DNA from: Emiliania huxleyi CCMP1516 | Taxonomy: Eukaryota > Haptophyta > Isochrysidales > Noelaerhabdaceae | Length of the DNA stretch: 64,000 bases | NCBI RefSeq assembly: GCF_000372725.1 | Contig: NW_005197506.1 | Location: 579,783-643,782 of the forward strand | Direction: 5' to 3' | Shown here: piece by piece, positions 1 through 12,473 of the stretch | Layout: the number at the start of each line of letters is the position of its first letter | How positions within the stretch are numbered: the first letter of the stretch is position 1 | Translations under genes and position numbers: made by a program | The notes under the pieces: model-generated | Database searches by the model: none | What the model saw: the letters and a program-made list of their open reading frames with translations, nothing else | Told to the model about the DNA's origin: nothing

Positions 1-28
1 ACCCCCCACCCCCCACCCCGGCCCACAG

Positions 29-2040
<2,012 letters not shown>

Positions 2041-2823
2041 CGCGGCTGCAGTGGCTGACGAAGCGCTGTCGCGCCTAGCTCCATTCTCGGGAAGAGCAGC
2101 ACGAGGGCCGCTCTCTCGCCGGTGGGCTCTGGCCCAACGCCATACAGTGCCGGTCAGACTTGAGTGCGTTGGACGGAGGCGAAGCCGTATCATGTAGAGA
2201 TGGTGTGTGAGTGTGTGTGTGTGCGGGACTGTCGGCGAGCCGGCATGCTAGGCCACTCGATTTTATGCATGGTAACTGTAATACACTTTATACCACACCC
2301 GGCCCGCCACACACACTGACGCGACAGTTCCTCAGTTGTGTGGCTTGTGGTTGTGCAGTGACCAGTGTAGCAGTATAACGGCTTTATCAGATTGTAGATA
2401 CAGTTTATGATCAGTGTGTTCCCCTCGAAAAACCGAGAAAAAGCACAGAGAGACGGCTCTCCCCTCTCGTGTCTCGAGTGTAAACACCGCGTTCTATAAA
2501 CGCTGTGCGTGGCCACTGCCCGTCTTCAGTGCGCGGATACGCGAAGTGCTGTGGGGTGAGCGAGTTGCCAAGAGACCAGTGAATTCGGCGTAAAAAGAAA
2601 AACGAGGCCCGTTTCATTACTTGGACCTTGATAAACCAGGGACTCGGAGCTCGCGCAGAAGACACAGGGCGTGCTGCGCCCCGCGCGATCCCTGGCGCCG
2701 AGGGGGCTGAGCTGCTGACCTTAGCTCCTTAGGATCATGCTTAGGATGCCTCTGCAGAAGGCCGGCGAACGTCGGCAATCCGCACCTACCGAACATATCC
2801 GGAATCCGCAACATCGCAACACA
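2041..2823. other. Intergenic, SMC6 3' flank
   Basis: AT-richer sequence after the SMC6 stop, with a GTGTGT run near 2205-2222. No convincing coding signal or RNA gene was seen. Confidence 0.5.
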
Positions 2824-3054
2824 GAGCGGCCGCACACTGCTCGGTACCCCCCCTGCACATCTAAAGTCATCCCTGCTGCAGGGGGGGGGGGGGGTCTGAC
2901 CCCAGCAGCAGAACTCTGCGGGGGGGGGGGGGGGGGCCCCCCCCCAAAAAAAAAATTTTCTTGTGGGGGGGGGGGGTCCCGACTCCCCTAGCAGCAGAGC
3001 GCACTGGACCCAGCGCTCCCGCCTCTTCGCCGCCGCCCCTCTCCCCCCTCGGCT

Positions 3055-3305
3055 CACTCCCTTTGTTCTCTTCTCATAAAATCGGAGGGTCGGCCCACGG
3101 GGGGACCTCCCTAGCTGTTCGCACTCGAATGCCGTGGCCCCAGATCGCGGGCCCCCTGTACCGCGTCGGCGCCTCAGCGGCGTGGATGGTGCCGCGACGG
3201 CCCGGCGACCCGACAGGTGGTCTTCCCACCTGCATCTCCCCAATCGCGCCCGCGCTCGTGAACTGAAGCGACCCAACGATTTTATGAGTGGCAGCAAAAG
3301 GAGTG
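3055..3305. mobile_element. MITE with about 38-bp TIRs and 9-bp target duplication
   Basis: The 5' end CACTCCCTTTG... and the 3' end ...AAAAGGAGTG are imperfect inverted repeats of about 38 bp, both including CTCATAAAATCG and GGGTCG. CCCTCGGCT flanks both sides (3046-3054 and 3306-3314). A related sequence at 14371-14380 has CCCTCGGCTC once with no insertion, so it is an empty site. The 9-bp duplication is typical of Mutator-like elements; that family assignment is inference. Confidence 0.85.
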
Positions 3306-3431
3306 CCCTCGGCTCGTGTTTGAGCGGTACGCTCGAGGCGGTTGTGTTCACCGCGCCTTCGAGCCCAATACACCTTCGTCGTGTCGAGTGCTGGCGTTTT
3401 ACTAAAGACTTGTGACCATGTGAGTCTATCT
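3306..3431. repeat. Dispersed repeat, copy 1 (second copy 14371-14500)
   Basis: About 125 bp nearly identical to 14371-14500, from CCTCGGCTCGTGTTTGAGCG to GTGAGTCTATCTTGTA. The homology resumes on the other side of the MITE (2985-3054 against 14293-14370). Confidence 0.9.
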
Positions 3432-3938
3432 TGTACTTATGTACTACCACACTAAAAGCCCCGGGTGTGAAACCCACACTGCCCTGCCCGGCCCAAACCA
3501 CACTGCCGAGGTGTGAATAGGCAATAGCCGGCCGCTCCCGAGGTCTCGAACAAACTTCTCCATAGCGTATATAGTGAGCCACTCACTCGGGCGTCTCGGC
3601 TGACGTTGATCGATCTCCCTAGCCTATCGGTCCCCCGCTCGATCCTCGGACCGCTCGCTCGTCGAAATCGATCGACTGAAGTCATCAAGGTGACGGTGCC
3701 TTTTCTTTTTTCGAAAACGCGCACGCGCGCGCGCGCACGCCCGTCGCCCGGCAAAACTGTCAGGTCCGCCGCGACGCGTCGCCGCAATGGCGGGCAGCGA
3801 CGTGGTGGAAGCCATGCAGCTCGCCCTCAAGCCATTTCATATGCAGCACCTTGCCGACGACTGGGCGGCGCAAGCCGGCGAAAAAAATCGCTCCAGCTGT
3901 CTGTAAAGCCGTACAGAGCTGCCACTTGCCAGCACCCC

Positions 3939-4062
3939 CCAGCACCAGAGCTCTGCTGCTGCTGGGGGGGTCCCGACCCCCCCAGCACCAGAGCTCTGCT
4001 GCTAGGGGGGGGGTCCCGACCCCCCCAGCACCAGAGCTCTGCTGCTGCTGGGGGGGGGTCGG
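3939..4062. repeat. G-tract / near-palindromic tandem repeat
   Basis: Three units of about 50 bp. Each joins a near-palindrome CAGCACCAGAGCTCTGCTGC to a run of G, then TCCCGA and a run of C. Related units occur inverted at 2880-2995 and singly near 14295. Confidence 0.85.
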
Positions 4063-4111
4063 GCATGACTTTAGATGTGCAGGGCGGGTACCGAGCAGTG
4101 TGCGGCCGCTC

Positions 4112-4511
4112 ACAACCAGCCGACCATGCCCCGAGCCGACAGAGCCCACCAACCCAACCCCAGACTTGTAGTGCACGTGTCTAGTCCGAAGAGGAGGGGG
4201 GGGGGGGGGGGGGCCCAATGTGCCCAGGGTTTTGCCCTAAAACATTTTTTCTGAGATAGACAGAGCAGACCCCACCGTGTGTGCCGTTCGGTTTCGAATA
4301 AGAGAGTTGCGATGTCTCGTGCCGTGCCGCCGCCACCCGCCGCACCATGCGCTGCGCCGCCGCACAGGGAGGTAGGGCGTGGTCTCCACGAACCCGGCCC
4401 GCTCTCACCTCTTTGGACTTCGCCCTTTGTCGACCGCGGCGTTCCTCTCAAAAAGTGGCGAGTCCGCCGGCAGTGCCCCCGCGCCCCGGTGACAAGCGGC
4501 CCGTCGCGAGA
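4112..4511. other. Intergenic with G homopolymer
   Basis: Contains a run of about 18 G at 4195-4214. Open frames here have no recognisable domain. Confidence 0.4.
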
Positions 4512-5315
4512 TCACGCGACGTCGCCGACTCGCATGGAGCAGGAGCCCGCGACGGCTCCTCCCGGCGGCAGATCCGCGTGGCACTTGAGACACAGCGCGT
4601 CGCCGCCCTCGCTGTCTGCGAAGTAGTCCAGAAAGCGAAGCGATGGGCTAAAGGCCCTGTCGCAGCCCTGGCAGAACTCGGGGAGATCGAGGCCCGCGGT
4701 GTCGTCTCCGATCTGGCCGTAGCCCGCGTAGCGGGGGTTGGCCTCAGACTTCTTGGCAGGGCGGAATTTTTGGTGGCAAGCGGGGTCAAGGACGCGCTCG
4801 ATCAGCTGCGCCTTGTTGCCGGTGACGGGCGTACCGAGGGCGCGGCATCGAGTCTTGAGGTCCGCGACAGAGAGAGCGCGGAGCGCCGCTTCAGAGCGCA
4901 TGTCGAGGTCGACCTCGAGTCCGGACTCCGGCGTCCATGCCTGGAGCCCGCCCGGCGCAGACGAGAACTGCTGCAGGAGGGCCAAAGCGGACTCGTCGTC
5001 GACGTTGTACTCGGACGGCGGCACTCGCCGGAGGGGGGACATCGGCGGAGTGGGCGGAGAGGTCGGCCGGAAAGGCTGCTGTTGCGGCGGAGGCGGTAGC
5101 TGTGGAGCCGGCAGCATCAACGGAGGCGGCATTCCAACCGGGTGGGAAGGCTGCAGGAGGGCGGGAAGCGGGGGAAGCTGGCAAGGAAAGTAGACAAACT
5201 GCCCAGGCCTTGCGCCCGGCGGCAGCACGACGGTGTGAACCTGGCCCCACGGCAACGCTGCCTCGACAGGTCCTCCGGGGTGGTGGAGCGGCACCTGGAT
5301 CTTCATCTGGATCAT
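4512..5315 (-). CDS. SAP-domain protein with a C-terminal CxxC pair
   Basis: A single-exon frame of 267 aa from ATG at 5315. The N-terminal 60 residues contain VVLPPGARPGQFVYFPC, followed by a Pro/Gln-rich linker. A SAP-type helix-turn-helix (ALRALSVADLKTRCRALG, about residues 146-178) suggests nucleic-acid binding. Near the C-terminus CQGC and CLKC are about 30 residues apart and could bind one zinc ion. A nuclear role is inference; no family name is offered. Confidence 0.65.
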   Translation of the reverse strand: MIQMKIQVPLHHPGGPVEAALPWGQVHTVVLPPGARPGQFVYFPCQLPPLPALLQPSHPVGMPPPLMLPAPQLPPPPQQQPFRPTSPPTPPMSPLRRVPPSEYNVDDESALALLQQFSSAPGGLQAWTPESGLEVDLDMRSEAALRALSVADLKTRCRALGTPVTGNKAQLIERVLDPACHQKFRPAKKSEANPRYAGYGQIGDDTAGLDLPEFCQGCDRAFSPSLRFLDYFADSEGGDALCLKCHADLPPGGAVAGSCSMRVGDVA

Positions 5316-6543
5316 ATTGCCGAAAGCGCCTGCGAGCGCAATGTCGCCGCAGACTGATCAGTGTCGTGAGTATTATTATGTTGGGCTGCGTAGCGAGGCG
5401 TGGCCGCGAGGCGCGCGACGCAGTGAGCGATGCATGGATATGCTGCTCGCCTCAGTGCGAGCGCGAGTGCGGCCCGTGAGTGAAATGTGCGTGCAGCTCT
5501 TGAGGGCGAGCCAGAATGGGCGAGAGCAAAAGAATAAACCCGCGGGTCCCGCTCCCGTTCCCTTCCGTCCCTGGGACCTTGTCCTCCTCCCATCCCTCGT
5601 TTGAGTCTCGCCTTTCTTTCTTTCTTTCTTTGGCACTAACACAAACAAATAAATCACCTCCGTGCCAGATTTCTTGTTGGCTTCTAAAAATCTCTCTCAA
5701 TGCTCCACCCGCAAAAAATAGGACTGGCCGGACTGGCACTACATTCCTCCCATCCCTCTCTTGGGCTGTCCGTTTCTTTCTTTCTTTCTTTGGCAAGTGC
5801 TCCAACGAGTTTGGCACTAACACGACTTGCGCGAGCGGGGCGGGGTGCGCGCTGTCCCTCGGGTTTGTGCGTCACCCATCTCTCCTGTCTTTCACTTGGA
5901 CTTGCGCGGGGACGCCCAGCCCTTAAATAAATAAATAAAAACGGACACCACTCTACTGTGAGGTGGGTAAAAAGCCCTTAGGTTGGGGTGTCCGTTTTAT
6001 TTATTATTTATTTGTGGCACGGGACTGGCGCGCACTGGCACCGATGGCGCTAGGCGGGCGAATTACTCGCAGTGGCGCACAGCGCAGGACCGAGAGGCGG
6101 CGGCACGCCGATGAACAGCGAATGAAGCATAAAAACCCTCTCGGGGTTTTCGAGGCTAAGGAGTAAGGTTTTTGTTTTTTGAGGAATAGAACATACGTGT
6201 TCGGTGTTCGGAGTGAACAAGGCGCCACCCGAGCAGCCTCAGGAGCTGCCGGGCGCGCGAATACTGTACCACACGGGACGACTATGAACACACGCTGCCG
6301 CCGGTGAGCGCGCACAACCCCGCAGACCTCGAGGTACATACTGAGTGCGCGAACCGGCGAGCAACCGACAGGAGGTGAACAGCGTATGCGGGAGCACACA
6401 TGCATCTCTACCTAGAGCCACAGGCCAGCACGCATGCGGCGGGGACAGTACAAGGACGCGGCGAGAGGCTCTTCGCTTCTCAGGGCGCGTGAGGCGCGGG
6501 CGCCGCAAAGTAAACAACTGTCGTGGGGCAGAGCGGCGGTTGG
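5316..6543. other. Intergenic with TTTC-linked repeats and a hairpin
   Basis: TTTC runs lie at 5610-5630 and 5774-5792, each preceded by a CCCATCCCT-type block that recurs across the window. A hairpin at about 5922-6015 pairs TAAAAACGGACACC with GGTGTCCGTTTTA across a short loop. No gene was recognised. Confidence 0.5.
5922..6015. repeat. Inverted-repeat hairpin of the ACGGACACC repeat family
   Basis: Arms (AAATAAATAAA...ACGGACACC and GGTGTCCGT...TTTATTT) face each other around about 40 nt that includes GGTGGGTAAAAAG. The core recurs near 12671, 45255 and 55535. Confidence 0.75.
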
Positions 6544-7506
6544 CTAGCAGCTCTCCGCCTCGGGCGCCGCCCTCACGCCAGCAAGCACGTTGGCGTCGCT
6601 CGCAGAGGACTGCCGCATCAGCTTAGCCGGCGGCGGAGTCTTGGCCGGCGGCGGACGGAACCACATCGGCCCCGCCATCGTGACGGCGTTCGGCAGGTAG
6701 ACCGCCGAGGGGTTGCCGACGAAGCTCTGCTGGGGAGGCATCGGGATCCAGCCGCCGGGGTGCACGTTCGTCGCCTGTCCGACTGGCGCCTGTCCGATTG
6801 GCGCCTGTCCGACTGGCACCTGTACGACTGGCACCCCGACTGGCGGCTGTCCGACGGGCAGCTGGACCAGCTGCCCGTTGGGCACGCTCGCGGCGATCTT
6901 GAAGAGGGGCGCTGGGGGCTCCCGGTGCGGTTGGGCGGGAGGCTTGAAGGCCGCCGCCTCACGCTCCTTCAAAATCCGCATCCAGCGATTGCGGATACTC
7001 GAGTCGGAGCGTCCTTCAAGCAGCTTTGCGATCTGCCGCCACTTGCACCCGAACTGCTTGACGCCCGACTCGATGATCTCGTCCTCCCTCGAGCTCCACA
7101 TGGTCCTCCCGTGGTCGGAGCCTCTAATGCAGTCGCCCTTGATCTTGCCGCCGGGTGCCGGCGCGCCCGCCGCGCACAGCAACGCATCGGCCGCGTCAGT
7201 CCGCTGCTGGCAGCTGTCGGGAGCGTCAAAGGCGTGTGCCTTTTGCAGCCGGTGCCACCGGTTGCGGACGGCGTCGGGCGTGCGGTTGTGGAGCTGGCTG
7301 GCGATCTTGGGCCACTGCGTACCGAGCGTCCTCACAGCCGAAAGTATGAAGAGGTCCTCGTTGTTGGCCCACTCGACCTTCCGTCGCTTGTAGGGGTTCT
7401 CGGGCGCGTCGTTGTCGTCGGAGAGCGCAGTCTCAGTGGAGGGCGAGGCGCAGGGCACGTCGGCGGTGAGCGTGTTGCTGCCTTGCCCGTCCTGGAGTGT
7501 GAGCAT
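6544..7506 (-). CDS. Two-repeat MYB/SANT transcription factor
   Basis: 320 aa, single exon, ATG at 7506. The first MYB/SANT repeat (VEWANNEDLFILSAVRTLG...RTPDAVRNRWHRL, about residues 48-88) is separated by about 45 residues from a second (MWSSREDEIIESGVKQFGCKW...SDSSIRNRWMRIL, about 136-182). Each has the spaced Trp and RNRW recognition helix of DNA-binding MYB domains. The C-terminal third holds a short tandem repeat of PVGQAP-type peptides (DNA about 6775-6860). The wide spacing between repeats differs from the near-contiguous R2R3 of plants. Confidence 0.85.
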   Translation of the reverse strand: MLTLQDGQGSNTLTADVPCASPSTETALSDDNDAPENPYKRRKVEWANNEDLFILSAVRTLGTQWPKIASQLHNRTPDAVRNRWHRLQKAHAFDAPDSCQQRTDAADALLCAAGAPAPGGKIKGDCIRGSDHGRTMWSSREDEIIESGVKQFGCKWRQIAKLLEGRSDSSIRNRWMRILKEREAAAFKPPAQPHREPPAPLFKIAASVPNGQLVQLPVGQPPVGVPVVQVPVGQAPIGQAPVGQATNVHPGGWIPMPPQQSFVGNPSAVYLPNAVTMAGPMWFRPPPAKTPPPAKLMRQSSASDANVLAGVRAAPEAESC

Positions 7507-7904
7507 TTTCTGGACGGCTCCTCTGAGGAAATCGGCGAGGGCGGCTCACCTGTGTGTCGTCGGCGCCTCACGATCGATGATCCTTCACCTCTTTACCGAG
7601 GTGTGCCGAGATACATGTACATATGACCGGCAGATTAGCCGAGATATCGTTGGGTCATTTGTGAGCAGCGAAAATAAAAATTGTGCCGCGACGATCCTTA
7701 CCGTGCGCGCCGCCTTTCTTCTTTAGGTTTGCAACAAAAGTCTCTTTATCTTAGTTTTGTGGTTCTTCAAAGAAAGAAAAGAAAGAAAACGGACACCCCA
7801 AGGGAGGGCTCGTTCTTCACTCGACGACGGCGCGCGTTTTCTTCTCCTTGCGCGCGCTCAGTGCCACGATCCGGTCCGGCCACTGTCTTGGCGGCAGCTT
7901 CACG
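7507..7904. other. Divergent intergenic region between MYB and enoyl-CoA hydratase genes
   Basis: Holds an AAAGAAAG run ending AAACGGACACCCCAAGGGAG (about 7768-7806), a member of the dispersed ACGGACACC family. No promoter motif could be defined. Confidence 0.4.
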
Positions 7905-9048
7905 ATGACGGCCCTGCTCCTGTCTGCTGCGCGTCGTCTGCGGCCTCTCCGGCCGCAGCTTGCTCGGGCGATGGTGGACGTCCCCCTCGGGCGCGTCGCG
8001 GCGCCTCCGCCGCCGGCGGCGGACGAGGCGCCCGCCACCGATTTTGTGGCATACGAGGTGGCTGGCGGCGTCGCACTGATCACGCTCGCGATGCCGGAGA
8101 GGAAAAACGCGCTGAGCGTGGAGCTGGTGAACGCGCTGGGCGACCACCTCGCGGCGGCGGCCTCCGACGACGACGTCCGCGTCGTCGTGCTCTCCAACGA
8201 GGGCAACACCTTTTGCGCCGGCGCGGACCTGAGCGGCCGCTCAACCGCCGCGCCGCGCCACTCGTTGGTGTCTGTGCTGGATGCGATCGTCGAGTGCCCG
8301 AAGCCGGTGGTCGGCCGCGTGGCGGGGCACTGCATGGGCGGCGGCGTTGGCCTCGCGGCCGCGCTGGACGTGTCGGTCGTCGCTGACGACGCAAAGATTG
8401 GCTTCACAGAGGCGAGCCACTCCCCCTCCGCCTGCCACGCCGCCGCCGCCGGGCGCCACCCGCGCCCGCCATCCCGGACGCCTCCGCCTAGCGCCCACCA
8501 CCGCCACCCTTCGCCGTCGCCACCTCCACCTCCGCCTCCGCCTCCGCCTCCGCCTCCACCTCCTCCACCGCCTCCACCTCCGCCTCCGCTGCAGGTCCGG
8601 CTGGGCGTCTGCCCGGCGGTCATCTCCGTGGTGTGCCTGCCCAAGCTGCGGCGCGCGGACGCGAGCGAGCTTTTCCTCAGCGGCGAGCGGATCAGCGCCG
8701 CGCGGGCGGCGGCGGTAGGTCTGGTCAACTACGCGGTTCCGCCGGCGGAGCTGGACGCAAAGGCGCGCAGGCTGCCGCCGCGGGCACGGCGGTGGCGGCC
8801 CTCGTGTCTGGAACGCGTCCGCGCCGCCCCTCTTGTAGGTGGACGAGCTCGTGGGCAAGCTCGTGCGCGGCGGGCCGAAGGCGCTCGCCGCCTCGAAGCA
8901 GCTGGTGGCGCGGGTGCCGCAGATGAGCCGCGAGGAGGCGTTCGACTGGGCGGCGCCCCTCTCGCAGCAGCTCTTCCACTCGGACGAGGCGAAGGAGGGC
9001 ATCGCCGCGTTCAAGGAGCGGCGCGACGCGGCGTGGGTGCCGGCGTGA
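7905..9048 (+). CDS. Enoyl-CoA hydratase/isomerase family protein
   Basis: Three exons (7905-8411, 8595-8762, 8839-9048) encode 294 aa. ATG 7905 gives an Arg-rich hydrophobic leader (MTALLLSAARRLRPLRPQLA) that suggests mitochondrial import. The crotonase fold shows in the oxyanion-hole motifs NTFCAGADL and HCMGGGVGLA. The spliced GFTEVRLGVCPAVIS places the family's glutamate at the first exon junction. Both introns are GC-AG and preserve the frame exactly. The first carries a CCTCCG array. A role in beta-oxidation or branched-chain amino-acid breakdown is inferred from family. It could equally be a methylglutaconyl-CoA hydratase type. Confidence 0.88.
8516..8590. repeat. CCTCCG hexamer array in an intron
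   Basis: Hexamer repeats fill the end of the first GC-AG intron of the enoyl-CoA hydratase gene, up to its acceptor. They may serve as an extended polypyrimidine tract. Confidence 0.9.
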
Positions 9049-9677
9049 GGGCGCGAGGCAGCAGCGGACGTTAGAATCGGCGGCGTGAGGCCCGCGCGCG
9101 AGGCAGCAGGGGACGTTAGAATCGGAATCACAACCAAATTGCAAAAAAGAAAAGAGAGAAGAGGGGGGGGGGGGGGCGCGCAAGAGGGAGGGAGAGAGGG
9201 AGGGAGAGAGAGGGCGGAGCGAGCAGAGAGAGTCTCAGGGGAGAGAGAGAGTTGAGAGAGTTCTTGAGAGGGAGGAGAGATGGAGAGGGCCTCACCAGAG
9301 GGGAGCCTTTAAGAGCCTTGGCACCAGCCAGGCAGTTGATTTGGCCCTGGCACCAGCCTTGGCAGTTGATCTGGCCTTGGCACCAGCCTTATGGGGGGCG
9401 GGCACGCGATATGCACAGGCGCCACAAGGGGCGCAGCACCGACCCAACTCGTCGGAGGTGGGGGGGGGAGGGAGTCCCCCGGGTCCTGCGCGAGCGCGAG
9501 AGTAACCCCAGGAGGGCCAAGATGAGCGGTGCGCGCAGGGGTCGGCGTGGAGGGCGATGAACGCGCCGCGCGGGGCGCCGCCTCACCGGCCCTCGCCAAC
9601 GCCTCAAAGTGGCGCAGAGTGAGGGCTGAGGCGGCGTACCGAGCGAGCACGTGAGCCCCGTGGCTCCAACCGGGCCC
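9049..9677. other. Intergenic with purine-rich and 30-bp repeats
   Basis: A short duplication (GGCGTGAGG...GGACGTTAGAATCGG) lies at 9045-9125. It is followed by a GA-rich stretch to about 9290 and then about three copies of a 30-bp unit containing TTGGCACCAGCC (9315-9390). No gene seen. Confidence 0.5.
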
Positions 9678-10110
9678 TTCCTTTTTTGTGAGCAGGTGTG
9701 CCGCCGCGCGAGCGACGCTCCGAGATCGCCCGAGATCAGATGGCGCGGCGCGGCCCCGAGATCGCCCGAGATTGCGCGAGATCGACCGAGACTGCGCGGC
9801 GCGGCCCGACCGCCTGAGGCGAGGTGGATGGGTTGGGAGCGAGGGGGCGGAAGTGGCCAGTGCGGTGTAGATCGGTCAGCCGGGGCGCGTGAGCCGGACT
9901 TGTGAGCCGGACGGCTTTCATTTCTCTCTGCGTTCTTGCACATGGAGTGCGAGATACTCGACTTTGTTTTGTCTCGACTTTCCGCCCCAAACTGTCACTC
10001 CCCTTTCTCCCGGCCGGGGTGGGGCGCGCGCGGGGGGCGGCGGGTGTGCGGGATGTCTGTGGGCCCGAGAGCGATATGCCATGTCGCCTTGCGTTTGTTT
10101 CAAGCTCAAA
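9678..10110. repeat. Direct repeat, copy 1 (second copy 10345-10750)
   Basis: Begins with CTTCCTTTTTTG and GAGCAGGTGTGCCGCC, continues through GAGATCGCCCGAGAT motifs and a CACATGGAGTGCGAG segment, and ends at GTTTGTTTCAA. The same order recurs at 10345-10750 with small indels and substitutions. Confidence 0.92.
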
Positions 10111-10344
10111 AAAAAGGCGGTGATTGCGGCGCAGGTGGGGGGACGGGAAGTCCGTCGGCGTTGCCGCGCTCGTGCGGCAATAGCCGGGTGGAGGGGGGAG
10201 CGTGCCGGACGGGGCGTCGTCGCGCCGTCCGATGGTCTGCTGCCCCGCGCAGCAACCGTCGGGCGACGACCCGGGGGCCAAAAACCCGGCGACGACGGCG
10301 CTCTGGATGGGGCGTGACCTCCTGCGACCTGCCTCCAACCTCCT

Positions 10345-10750
10345 TCCTTTTTTGAGCAGGTGTGCCGCCGCGCGAGCGACGCTCCGAGATCGCCCGAGAT
10401 AGCGCGGCGCGGCCCCGAGATCGCCCGAGATTGCGCGAGATCGCCCGAGATCGCGCGGCGCGGCCCGAGGCGAGGTGGATGGGCTGGGAGCGGGGGGGCA
10501 CAAGTGCTCAGTGCGGTAGATGGTGAGCTCGGGGCGCAAGAGGTGGCCTGTGAGCCATCCGGCTTACATTTACCCTGCGTTCTCGCACATGGAGTGCGAG
10601 GTACTCGGCTTTCAATCCCAAACTGTCACTCCCCTTTCTCCTGGCCGGGGTGGGGCGCGCGCGGGGGCGGCGGGTGTGCGGCGGGTGTGCGGGATGTCTG
10701 TGGGCCCGAGAGCGATATGCCATTTCGCCTTTAGTTTGTTTCAAAAAGAA
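10345..10750. repeat. Direct repeat, copy 2
   Basis: Tandem partner of 9678-10110, lying just upstream of the GLTP-domain gene. It is followed at 10788-10842 by two copies of a 27-bp unit containing CGCAGCCGCTCCTTGTCG. Proximity suggests promoter duplication, but that is only inference. Confidence 0.92.
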
Positions 10751-10855
10751 AAAGGTCGGCCCGTTGCGGCAGCCTGGTTTCATGAGAGAGACGCGCAGCC
10801 GCTCCTTGTCGAAGAGAGAGACGCGCAGCCGCTCCTTGTCGTAAGTTCAAGTCGC

Positions 10856-12473
10856 ATGCGGCTCGACGAGATGCTCCGCAGTGCCTTCTTGGCGTCGGTG
10901 TTGTACTGCACCCTCCTCTTCTCTGTGACAGCCGCAGTGCAGCGTGAGAAGAGCTGCGGGCCTGGCTGGAGCGAGCGCCGGTGCGACCACCGCGTGAGGG
11001 GCGAGATACATCTGTGGACCGCCCTCCTATTCGCACTGCTCCTCCTCCTCTGGGCCGTCCTCCGGGCCAGGGGGTGGCTCGGGCGGCTGGTGCGCAAGAC
11101 GATTGGCGGCGCTCCGCAGCACACGCCGCTCTCCTCAATCTCTGTCGACATGCCGCTGTCGCCGATGAAGGAGCCCGGCGCGGCGCCCGCGCCGACGCTC
11201 CTCTCCGCGCCGACCCTCCTCGGCCACCGCCGCCAGCCCACGCCGGACAGCGTCGTCGAGCTGCTCCTGCTACACGAGGACAGCGAGCGCTGCACGCAGA
11301 GAGACGAGGCCGACGAGAGAGAGCGCGCGTCCCTCGAGCTGGGCAACGAGCTGCATGCCGACTTTGGCGAGATTATTGACGCGCCGCTCTCGCCGCACAC
11401 GCCGCCGCCGCCACCGCCACCTAGACCGCAGCCGCCAGAGCAGCCTCTGCCGCCGCCGCAGCAGCAGCCGCAGCCGCTGCCACAAGCGTCCTCACCGCCG
11501 CCGCAGCAGCCGCCGCCGCCGACGCAGTCGTCTCAGCCGCCGCCCCGGCGGTCGCCGTCGCCGCCGCCGCCGGGTCCGCATTCGATCCTGCACGCGGCGA
11601 CTCGGGCGTTTGAGGCGGCGATGGCGGCCGGAGGCGGCAGCGACCAGGAGGACGGCGCGGGGTCGGGCGAGATGGACGTGGAGTTGCTGGTCGCCGCCTT
11701 CCGCACCAACCTTGCGGTGACGGAGGTCTTCGGCTCGATGATGACCCCCGCCGTCAAGAATGACCTCGCCAACCTGGACAAGCTCGCAAAGGTGCGGCCG
11801 CCAAACCTCCCCTCGCCGCCAAACCTCCCCTCGCCGCCGCTCTCTGCACTCCTGCCCCCCTCCCCCGTGCCGCCCGCTGCGTCGCCTCGCTCGCTGCGCG
11901 CCTCCCATCAACACCGCCTTCTCCCCCACACACGCCCTCGCCGCCGCCTCTCTCACCGCCTCCCCTCTCACCGCGCGCCCTGTCCTCGGCCGCACACAGG
12001 CGTGGGAGGCGCTCGGCAAGCGGCGCGGTGCGGCGCAGGTGGCGACGCTGCGAGGGCTGCTCGAGGCGGAGCGGGCGAGCGGGGTCCACAAGCCGGGCGG
12101 CGTGCTGCGCGACCCCTCCGCCGGCATCGCCCTCACCTGGCTGCGCCGCTCGCTCGCCTTTCAGCGCGGCCTGCTGCAGGGGCTGGCGGCGGACCGCGGC
12201 GCGACGCTGAGCGCGGTGGCGACGGCGGCGTACAAGGCGCACCTCGAGCGGTACCACAACTGGGTGCTCCGGGGCACCTTCAAGGTCTGCCTCGGCGGCC
12301 TCCCCGCGCGAGACGTCTTCCTCGACAAGCTCGGGCCCGAGCTGCGGCCGGCGGAGCGAGCAGAGGTGTGCTACCGCGAGGCGGCCGAGGTGGGGGAGGC
12401 GATGCGGAGGGCCGACGAGCGGATGGGCGCGCTGCTGGTCGCGCTCGACATGGACGACCAGCGGAAGGCGTGA
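10856..12473 (+). CDS. Membrane-anchored glycolipid transfer protein (GLTP) domain protein
   Basis: Two exons (10856-11791, 12000-12473; GT-AG intron) encode 469 aa. The N-terminus has two hydrophobic segments (about residues 7-28 and 52-72) separated by a Cys-containing loop. A Pro/Gln-rich linker (about 180-245) follows. The last 200 residues form a GLTP fold: TEVFGSMMTPAVKNDLANLD, then ALTWLRRSLAF with the Trp used by GLTP to stack on sugar, and YHNWVLRGTFKVCLGG with the conserved His. The Asp of the usual D-x3-N-x2-K trio appears as Asn. A membrane-tethered GLTP could move sphingolipids at a contact site; that is inference. Confidence 0.85.

Larger units (their letters stand above)
2824..4111. 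mobile_element. Putative 1.29 kb TIR element containing a nested MITE
   Basis: The ends are inverted repeats of about 48 bp. GAGCGGCCGCACACTGCTCG starts at 2824, and its reverse complement ends at 4111 with only a few mismatches. Both ends then run into long G/C tracts. ACA flanks both sides (2821-2823 and 4112-4114), compatible with a 3-bp target duplication but weak. Inside are homopolymer G tracts, sequence shared with 14293-14500, and a separate 251-bp insertion at 3055-3305. No transposase was seen. Confidence 0.5.
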
